From: CAZZEX01 sp964653285
GTDB lineage: Bacteria; Chloroflexota; Anaerolineae; B4-G1
Reading direction: 5' to 3'
DNA length: 14,303 nucleotides
NCBI GenBank assembly: GCA_964653285.1
Contig: CAZZEX010000114.1
Coordinates: forward strand, 1 to 14,303
Below the pieces are notes generated by a model, which saw only the letters and a program-made list of their open reading frames with translations, did not search any database and was not told the DNA's origin. Numbering within the stretch: the first letter of the stretch is position 1; each line of letters opens with the position of its first letter. The translations under genes were made by a program, and so were the position numbers. Shown here piece after piece: positions 6,637 through 11,161 of this stretch.

Positions 6637-7342
6637 TATCTGCTTTGTTTCTGCACGATTCATCCTCAGATGTAACAACTTCCTTGTACAGATCTTTGTA
6701 ACCTCCCACTTTCACCAGTAGCCACTTGAGGACCTCGTTTTCGGGAGGACGATAGAAGGGAATCACTTGGACTACTTCGACCCTGCAAATGATTCCCCAG
6801 TATGCAGCAAGCAGCAGCGGAGCTAAGGCAAGAAGAATACAAGGTAATTTGGACAGTAGAACTCGCGGTATCTCGCATAAGAGAAATTCCCCCTCGAAGG
6901 CCATACTGAGGCACGTGCACAATGTGACTAGAGAGCCAAGTGTTACCAGAAACAAGTATATCCAAATCTCCACGCTATGAGCTCCTGGGCGGTGGCGTTT
7001 GCGTTTTATCGGATCATCATCCCTAAATATCAGATTCTGCCGCATGTGTAGCAGTTTCTCAATTTCGTGGGCCCTGGTGAGCTTCCGAACGACAATTCCT
7101 CGGTGGATGCTCATATATCTGATCCAGCCGCTTAGAACGAGAAAGACTAGTATCTCCATAGCCATAACGAAAACCCAGGGAACAGATGCATTCAGCATGA
7201 TGCCCCACAGCACAAAGACACCAGCTATGATGGTAGACATCATGCTCAAGTTCATATTATCAAAGTGTTCATGCATATTGGCTATGACTTTGTACTCTTC
7301 TAGGAGGACTTCACGCTCACTTGGGGAAACGTTATTACCCAT
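6632..7342 (-). CDS. predicted four-helix membrane protein, 236 aa
   Basis: I do not recognise the family with confidence. Four hydrophobic stretches are visible at about 33-51, 54-74, 124-146 and 162-185. A soluble N-terminal helix precedes them (LLEEYKVIANMHEHFDNMN), a charged loop of about 50 residues separates the pairs (includes RDDDPIKRKRHRPG), and there is a soluble C-terminal tail. The N-terminal YK-helix followed by a helical hairpin and a charged cytoplasmic segment recalls the RipA-type and SLATT-like small membrane proteins, but this is only a resemblance. AAAGGAG eight bases before the ATG supports the start. Sampled lines are about 43-50% GC, below the neighbours outside the cassette. 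The stop codon lies in the arm of an inverted-repeat element, so the original C-terminus may have been different. An 87-bp gap follows the NUDIX gene upstream. Confidence 0.7.
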   Translation of the reverse strand: MGNNVSPSEREVLLEEYKVIANMHEHFDNMNLSMMSTIIAGVFVLWGIMLNASVPWVFVMAMEILVFLVLSGWIRYMSIHRGIVVRKLTRAHEIEKLLHMRQNLIFRDDDPIKRKRHRPGAHSVEIWIYLFLVTLGSLVTLCTCLSMAFEGEFLLCEIPRVLLSKLPCILLALAPLLLAAYWGIICRVEVVQVIPFYRPPENEVLKWLLVKVGGYKDLYKEVVTSEDESCRNKADS

Positions 7343-7429
7343 GTTTTTAACTCCTTTTTTCGTTTGAAGGCCTTGTGCGGCCTGAGGATCACTTACGGAA
7401 CATGCCGGACAGGTGAGGGACAGGCAAAA

Positions 7430-7981
7430 CTACTCAGAAACGGCATTTGGCACGTAGCTGCGGTGTATTTGCAAGATTGCTTCATTGCCAAATGCTAGCT
7501 TCTCTGGCAACTGCCCGATTGGCACCCAAGCAGGCTGGCCTTCCTCGGATGCACGCAAATCGCCGTCCACTATATCACAGGCGTATGCAATGCATATACA
7601 ACCAAAGCGGGGATCTCGGGCTGGCTCTGAGAGTACTCCAATAAAATGCTTGGCACTTACCTGCAGACCTGTTTCCTCGCGCACCTCGCGCAGCACTGCT
7701 TGCTCCACTGACTCCCCCCAACGAACTATTCCGCCTGGCAGATCCATACCACGACCATCACCCCGCTTGAGAAGCAAGAGGCGCCCGTCTGCCTCTACCA
7801 CCGCTGCAACAGATGCCAGTGCTGGTGCTCGGCCTTTTAGTATTGGTCTGAGCGGTCTGGTAGCCCATTCGAGCAATCGGCTGAATACGCCATGTACAAA
7901 CATCCGGATGCGCAGTGTAATGGACACCTCTGGTTGGCAACGTCCAGCGGGAAGTGACGGATTGTCTTGCCGATTACTCAT
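7430..7981 (-). CDS. NUDIX hydrolase, 183 aa
   Basis: The protein hydrolyses a nucleoside diphosphate linked to another moiety; the exact substrate cannot be read. The NUDIX box is perfect from G84 to L106: GX5E at 84-90, then REVREETGL (98-106), preceded by MDLPGG (79-84). About 50 N-terminal residues before the domain contain an amphipathic helix (ITLRIRMFVHGVFSRLLEWA) and are longer than in a minimal NUDIX enzyme. In polysaccharide clusters such enzymes often act on GDP-sugars (Gmm type) or in housecleaning; either is possible. AAGGAG eight bases upstream supports the start, and the ATG overlaps the stop codon of the hybrid remnant by ATGA. The gene lies inside the low-GC cassette. Confidence 0.92.
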   Translation of the reverse strand: MSNRQDNPSLPAGRCQPEVSITLRIRMFVHGVFSRLLEWATRPLRPILKGRAPALASVAAVVEADGRLLLLKRGDGRGMDLPGGIVRWGESVEQAVLREVREETGLQVSAKHFIGVLSEPARDPRFGCICIAYACDIVDGDLRASEEGQPAWVPIGQLPEKLAFGNEAILQIHRSYVPNAVSE

Positions 7982-8118
7982 TGATGTCTCTCCTTGATGA
8001 AATGTGTTGCCAGAGGAATAGGGAAATCCTCTATGACCTGTGCCACATAGAGCGCGTGGCCCAGTTGTCCCTTGTGGCCGGTGATGAAGATGCGCACGTT
8101 CATCTCCTGAAGGGTCAT
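7978..8118 (-). pseudogene. hybrid scar: rfbD N-terminus joined in frame to the tail of another gene (46 codons)
   Basis: The frame reads MTLQEMNVRIFITGHKGQLG at its start, which is the N-terminal Rossmann strand and GxxGQLG loop of an RfbD-type reductase. After HALY (about residue 24) it becomes VAQVIEDFPIPLATHFIKER, which does not belong to that family and looks like the C-terminus of another protein. The ATG overlaps the stop of the nuclease gene upstream (ATGA, 8115-8118) and the TGA overlaps the NUDIX start (ATGA, 7978-7981), so both ends keep natural operon joints. GC is about 60% over 8041-8100 and about 43% over 7981-8040, which places the junction near 8041-8055. An inverted repeat CTATG/CATAG (8031-8035, 8046-8050) sits there. 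The product is too short to be an enzyme, but may still be translated and so preserve coupling. Confidence 0.72.
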
Positions 8119-8627
8119 ACTAATCGCTGATCACACCGTTGACGATAGCCACAGGCCCGGCAGCGGCGGGGTTCGTCGTGGCTACGGGGAGCATTCCCAC
8201 CCGCCAGGTCGGCCCGCATGTGATCCAGCGTCACCAGCAACTCGTCTTCCAATTCGGGCGTGTAGTCTACCTCGAAAGCACGGTCGGCATATTTGACGAC
8301 GCCGTAGGGAGGCCGCCGCCCGTAACACTCCTCGACCAGCAGGCAGTAGGCCGCCAGTTGGAGGAGGTGCGAGGAGTAGGGCTGGGCCGGGGCGGGGCGC
8401 GATTTGGCCTCGACGGGGATGAGGTCGGCCCCATCGGCCACCAGGTAGTCGGGCTTGCCGGTGAGGAGCAACTCGCGTGAAAAGAGCGGGCGCTCCAGCC
8501 GGCCCCATCCACCCGTGTCGGTGTAGACCACGCGGCCCTGTGGCAGCCCGCTGCGGGCTTGCCCACGCCGCGCCAGCCAGAGCAGCAATAGCCCCAACGC
8601 CAGTAGAGCGAAGAACCACGGTGCCAT
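8115..8627 (-). CDS. Cas4-like PD-(D/E)XK nuclease, catalytic half with N-terminal membrane helix, 170 aa
   Basis: This half carries the RecB/Cas4-type nuclease core: D60 in GKPDYLV, E73 and K75 in IPVEAKS, the QxxxY motif Q90-Y94 in LLQLAAYCLLVEE, and three C-terminal cysteines C156, C159 and C165 (CRACGYRQRC). In Cas4 these join one N-terminal cysteine to hold an iron-sulphur cluster; that fourth cysteine is missing here but is present in the upstream partner. Residues 3-18 are a membrane helix. I start at the ATG at 8627, whose A is shared with the stop of the upstream gene (TGATG), a termination-reinitiation joint. An in-frame TTG six codons upstream, inside the (TTGG)4 tract, is the alternative. 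No cas genes or CRISPR array are present, so a role in CRISPR adaptation is not supported. Confidence 0.85.
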   Translation of the reverse strand: MAPWFFALLALGLLLLWLARRGQARSGLPQGRVVYTDTGGWGRLERPLFSRELLLTGKPDYLVADGADLIPVEAKSRPAPAQPYSSHLLQLAAYCLLVEECYGRRPPYGVVKYADRAFEVDYTPELEDELLVTLDHMRADLAGGNAPRSHDEPRRCRACGYRQRCDQRLV

Positions 8628-8887
8628 CACCAACCAACCAACCAACTAGCCAACCACACAACCCCGACCACCGCCGCCAGCAGCAGCATAGCGTACGCCA
8701 GATGGCTCAACCAGAGCAATGTTCTTACCCGCCGCCCGTGGCGCAGGTGGGCCGCTTCGCCCGCCGCCATTTCATGTTGGTGGGACGAGGGCAGTCCCTG
8801 GACGCTCCCCAGCCACCAGGCGTGGGAGCAGTAGGCGTACCGCCCGATCTCGCTGGCGCGGATAACCCGGTCGCCCCCTTCACTCAT
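8627..8887 (-). CDS. N-terminal half of a Cas4-like membrane nuclease, 86 aa
   Basis: The sequence RASEIGRYAYCSHAWWLGSV (9-28) matches the start of Cas4-like domains, with C20 as the first iron-sulphur ligand and then GEAAHLRHGRRV (43-54) providing the Gxx(x)H element. A membrane helix follows at about 64-84 and the protein stops at a TGA inside the TTGG repeat region. The following gene begins with another membrane helix and carries the remainder of the domain, so together the two would form one nuclease with a two-helix membrane hairpin inserted between its halves. The start MSEGGD overlaps the translin stop (ATGAGTGA, 8 bases). A frame extending upstream would read through the 12-bp repeat and is unlikely. 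I infer either a natural split enzyme or a frameshifted allele. Confidence 0.8.
   Translation of the reverse strand: MSEGGDRVIRASEIGRYAYCSHAWWLGSVQGLPSSHQHEMAAGEAAHLRHGRRVRTLLWLSHLAYAMLLLAAVVGVVWLASWLVGW
8630..8645. repeat. (CCAA)4 tetranucleotide tract at the nuclease split point
   Basis: Four perfect CCAA units on the plus strand (TTGG on the coding strand) lie exactly where the N-terminal half ends. Reading the coding strand, five units (or two) would put the N-terminal frame in register with the catalytic half; four units give the TGA at 8627-8629. A further CCAA at 8650-8653 is separated by CTAG. Such tracts are prone to slipped-strand change. Confidence 0.85.
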
Positions 8888-9557
8888 TCTCAACCTCAGC
8901 CCCAACCTCAGCCCCAACCTCAGCCTCAACCTTAACCCGCTCCTCGAAGTCGCGCAGAGCGCGGATCAGTCGGTCCTGACGCAGGCTATTGCTCAGGTCG
9001 CCTCGCGTGCGCTCCAGCACACCGCGCAGTTGGTCCACGCGGCGGCGCAACCCGCCGGTGATGGCGTCGGGGAAGTCGAAGGTGACCAACAGGTCGTAGA
9101 TTTCATCCATCGCTTCCAGCAGTCGCTCGGCCTCCGTGGCATTGCCACGTCGCAGTTCGTCCAGGCAGCGGCGGCGCATCTCGCTGGCTGCCTCGCACAG
9201 CCCGTTCAGATAGGCCGGGTAGGCCACCCTCAGCGTCTCTGGCTCTGGGACAGGAGCGGAACTGGCCAGGGCCAGCGTGGCATGCGCCTCGACCAGTTCC
9301 TTCAGCGCGTCCCGGGTGTAGCCCGCGTACAGCAGGTCGGGGTAGGACACGAGGGCCTCCCGGATGCCATCTGCGACCGCGTCGGCCTGGGCCAGCAGTT
9401 TGCGGGCCGTGTCCCACTCGTCGCGGTGGCTGGCGCGGATAGCGGTCGCGCACAACCGGATCAACTCGCGAGAGCGGCGCAGCGCCTCGTCGCGGGCGTC
9501 GTTGTGGGCCTCGAAGTCGGCCCGGATGCGTTCGGCGATTATCTCTAAGTGGCTCAC
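8880..9557 (-). CDS. translin family protein, 225 aa
   Basis: Translin and its partner TRAX are all-helical single-stranded nucleic-acid-binding proteins that assemble into octameric shells; TRAX is an RNase. This bacterial homologue shows the family patterns: IAERIRADFEAHNDARDEAL (7-26), LSRELIR-like RRSRELIRLCATAIRASHR (27-45), then the core YLNGLCEAASEMRRRCLDEL (116-135) and LLEAMDEIYDLLVTFDFPDA (146-165). Whether it binds or cleaves nucleic acid cannot be told. I choose the GTG at 9557 because GGAG lies six bases upstream; a GTG at 9581 overlaps the DUF3467 stop by GTGA but lacks a ribosome site. The last 20 residues are a low-complexity tail made by a 12-bp tandem repeat. It is packed between DUF3467 and the split nuclease, which suggests joint function. 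Confidence 0.85.
   Translation of the reverse strand: MSHLEIIAERIRADFEAHNDARDEALRRSRELIRLCATAIRASHRDEWDTARKLLAQADAVADGIREALVSYPDLLYAGYTRDALKELVEAHATLALASSAPVPEPETLRVAYPAYLNGLCEAASEMRRRCLDELRRGNATEAERLLEAMDEIYDLLVTFDFPDAITGGLRRRVDQLRGVLERTRGDLSNSLRQDRLIRALRDFEERVKVEAEVGAEVGAEVENE
8891..8938. repeat. four tandem 12-bp units in the translin 3' end
   Basis: CAACCTCAGCCC occurs twice, then CAACCTCAGCCT and the decayed CAACCTTAACCC. Read on the minus strand each unit adds four residues of the AEVG type to the translin C-terminus, so copy number can change without breaking the frame. The repeat ends just before the overlapping start of the nuclease N-terminal half. Confidence 0.88.
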
Positions 9558-9577
9558 GTTGCACTCCGGTGGAAGAC

Positions 9578-9907
9578 TCACGTTGCTGGGGGCTGCGGCG
9601 GTCTGGCAGCGCCAAAGAACTGCTGGGCCAGTTTGTTGGCATCGGAGGGCAGTTTGACCTCGCCAAATTGTGCCTCGTACTTCTCCAGGTTTTCGCTCAG
9701 CGCCCGGAGGAGCAGTTTGGCGTGCATCGGGGTAGTAATGATGCGCGCGTAGACCTTGGCCCTGGGGGTGTTGGGCAGCACGCGGGCGAAGTCAATGATA
9801 ATCTCGGAAGCCGAGTGGGTGATCAGGGCGAAGTTGGCGTAGATGGCGTCCAGGTCGGGCGGAACTTCGACGTTGACCTGCATCTGGCGGCGATGTGGCG
9901 TCTTCAT
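9578..9907 (-). CDS. DUF3467 family protein, 109 aa
   Basis: The sequence matches the small DUF3467 family: VNVEVPPDLDAIYANFALIT (11-30), ASEIIIDFARVLP (33-45), then AKVYARIITTPMHAKLLLRALSEN (50-73), and ends with a Pro/Ala tail. The family has no established function that I know of; it is small, soluble and beta-rich. AGGAGG eight bases before the ATG supports this start; a 38-codon upstream extension would read through the leader hairpins and is rejected. It is the first gene of the packed run with translin and the Cas4-like nuclease, with its own structured leader. Confidence 0.85.
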   Translation of the reverse strand: MKTPHRRQMQVNVEVPPDLDAIYANFALITHSASEIIIDFARVLPNTPRAKVYARIITTPMHAKLLLRALSENLEKYEAQFGEVKLPSDANKLAQQFFGAARPPQPPAT

Positions 9908-9930
9908 TGAGGGCACCTCCTTTTGATGGC

Positions 9931-9994
9931 GCGGGTTCCAGGACAGTAACGGATCATCTGTCCTCGTCCCATCCGTCCTCGTCCTGGAATCCGC
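9931..9994 (-). promoter_or_regulatory. structured leader of the DUF3467 operon with competing hairpins
   Basis: GCGGGTTCCAGGAC (9931-9944) and GTCCTGGAATCCGC (9981-9994) form a 14-bp inverted repeat with one mismatch. A shorter hairpin AGGACAG/CTGTCCT (9940-9946, 9958-9964) uses part of the same arm, so the two folds exclude each other. Between and overlapping them is a tandem 15-bp direct repeat (9955-9969, 9970-9984; one mismatch). The structure ends eight bases before the ribosome site at 9916-9922. It may be a protein-binding site or an RNA switch. Confidence 0.45.
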
Positions 9995-10050
9995 GTTCTG
10001 GACCAGGCAATTCCATTCCATCGTACTACAAAAGGGACAGGCTGTGGTAG

Positions 10051-10285
10051 ACCGCCGCTACAAGGGCGGCGGTCAAGGCCGTGCTACCAGCGTGGCCGGG
10101 CTTCTGAGCCCGCTGGGCCTGCTTTCTGCAATGCAAGCACAAACTCGCAGCGGGCGCTTCAGCCCCCCCAGAAGCGCACTGAAGTGCACACTATGAACGG
10201 GAAAGCGTCCTGTTATGTACCTGGCCCATCATCGTGCTGGGGCCAGGAGTTGAAGCCCGCGCCAGCAGTGATACCAGGGGCTGGC
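10051..10285. other. gene-free spacer packed with short palindromes
   Basis: The 378-bp gap between DUF3467 and ssb contains no credible gene. It holds a series of hairpins: ACCGCCGC/GCGGCGGT (10051-10073), CGGGCT-TCTG-AGCCCG (10097-10112), GGGC-GCTTCA-GCCC (10152-10165), GCACT-GA-AGTGC (10176-10187), CTGGCCC/GGGCCAG (10221-10246), and GCCAGC/GCTGGC (10261-10285), the last directly behind the ssb stop. Several are centred on CTTCA or TGAAG. The sequence resembles REP-like intergenic repeats. None has a U run, so termination after ssb would not be of the classical kind. Confidence 0.55.
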
Positions 10286-10714
10286 CTAGAAGGGAATTTC
10301 TCCTTCTCCCTCTCCTTCGGTCGGGGGCTCCTCGGGTGCACCGGGCACCTCAGCCGGAGGCGCTTCGCCGCGTCCACCCAGGAATTTGACGGTCAGCGCC
10401 GTTATCTCATACTGGGCACGGGTCACCCCGTCATTTCCCGTCCAGATGCGCGGGCCTCCGGTGGCGGGGTCGGGTTTCAATCGGCCCTCAATAAAAACCT
10501 GCCGTCCCTTCTGGAGATACTCATTGCAGGTCTCGGCCAGCCGCCGCCAGGCGCTGACGCGGAACCAGATCGTCTCCTCACCCTGGCTGCCGTCAGGGCG
10601 ATTCCAACGCCGGTTGGTCGCAACGGAGAAATTGGTGACGGGCGTTCCGTCAGCAGTATAACGCATCTCCGGGTCCCGGCCGAGGTTTCCAACGATGATG
10701 ATTTTTTGGTACAT
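10286..10714 (-). CDS. ssb: single-stranded DNA-binding protein, 142 aa
   Basis: SSB coats single-stranded DNA in replication, recombination and repair. The OB fold spans residues 1-110: IIIVGNLGRDPEMRYTADGT (5-24), VTNFSVATNRRW (26-37), WFRVSAWRRLAETCNEYLQK (50-69), GRQVFIEGRL (70-79), and YEITALTVKFLGG (102-114). A Pro/Glu/Gly-rich linker leads to an acidic tip ending GEIPF, a variant of the DDIPF docking peptide for partner proteins. AGAGGAGG five bases before the ATG gives a strong start. It is monocistronic with its own promoter; the ribosomal protein genes rpsF and rpsR, common neighbours of the main ssb copy, are absent, so this may be a second copy. Confidence 0.96.
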   Translation of the reverse strand: MYQKIIIVGNLGRDPEMRYTADGTPVTNFSVATNRRWNRPDGSQGEETIWFRVSAWRRLAETCNEYLQKGRQVFIEGRLKPDPATGGPRIWTGNDGVTRAQYEITALTVKFLGGRGEAPPAEVPGAPEEPPTEGEGEGEIPF

Positions 10715-10756
10715 GATGACCTCCTCTGTGAGTGGCTACCGATTCAGCATATTTCT

Positions 10757-10785
10757 ATCTTACCCCGAAAGCCCTGCAAAGTCAA
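10757..10785 (-). promoter_or_regulatory. sigma-70-type promoter of ssb
   Basis: On the minus strand TTGACT (10780-10785) and TAAGAT (10757-10762) are 17 bases apart, and the start codon follows about 40 bases later. The -35 hexamer lies in the direct repeat that flanks the MITE-like element, so everything upstream of -35 now comes from that element. Confidence 0.68.
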
Positions 10786-11055
10786 ATGGGTGTGTTTCAT
10801 GGGGTGCATTTCAATTCTGGGGCAGCAAACGTTTGCCCGGCACACACCGCCGCAAACAGGCGGTGCTGGACGGTTTCCCCCATCAGCAAAGCGGTCTAGC
10901 ACCGGCGCTTCAGGCCAGTGCGGTCAACTCGCCCCCAAACTGCAATGCACCCTGTTTCATTTCGGTTGGACATCCGGCTTCAGCCGGAAAATCCCCGCTG
11001 AAGCGAGGCATCCGCCCTTTTCCTCCAATTCATTTGAAACACACCCAGGTCAAAT
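10781..11055. mobile_element. MITE-like element of about 260 bp with terminal inverted repeats and 7-bp flanking repeat
   Basis: The perfect 13-bp inverted pair TGGGTGTGTTTCA (10787-10799) and TGAAACACACCCA (11035-11047) bounds the element. GTCAAAT stands outside both ends (10781-10787, 11049-11055), consistent with a target-site duplication, though the right end has one or two extra bases. The inside codes for nothing. It is dense in palindromes: GCAAACGTTTGC (10825-10836), CACCGCC/GGCGGTG (10845-10865), CGGTGCT/AGCACCG (10861-10904), TCCGGC-TTCA-GCCGGA (10973-10988), and an inverted pair GGGGTGCATT/AATGCACCC (10801-10810, 10944-10952). No transposase is present, so movement would need one encoded elsewhere. 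Confidence 0.6.
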
Positions 11056-11059
11056 GTCA

Positions 11060-11083
11060 AGCCCCTGCCCTGTGGCAGGGGCT
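11060..11083 (-). terminator. terminator-like hairpin behind glutamate dehydrogenase
   Basis: AGCCCCTGCC-CTGT-GGCAGGGGCT is a perfect 10-bp GC-rich stem with a four-base loop. On the minus strand the tail is TGACATTTGAC, only moderately U-rich. It lies about 80 bases after the dehydrogenase stop and before the MITE-like element. Confidence 0.48.
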
Positions 11084-11105
11084 CGGGTACATACGTTGGA
11101 CAGGG

Positions 11106-11134
11106 CTACACCCGGCCGCACAATTTGCAGGCCT
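11106..11134 (-). pseudogene. degenerate copy of the last codons of glutamate dehydrogenase
   Basis: These 29 bases match the 3' end of the dehydrogenase gene (11162-11190) at 25 of 29 positions in the same orientation, including the stop codon: ACKLCGRV-stop here against ACKLRGWV-stop in the gene. The sequence between and beyond the two copies does not align by eye. It is best read as the remnant of a tandem or recombined dehydrogenase gene. Confidence 0.6.
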
Positions 11135-11161
11135 ACCTGCTACCTGCTGGCGGCCAGCGGC

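Noticed and set aside
8891..8938. Tandem repeats near a Cas4-like gene as a CRISPR array
   Set aside because: The units are 12 bp, contiguous, without spacers, and lie inside the translin coding sequence. No other cas gene is present.
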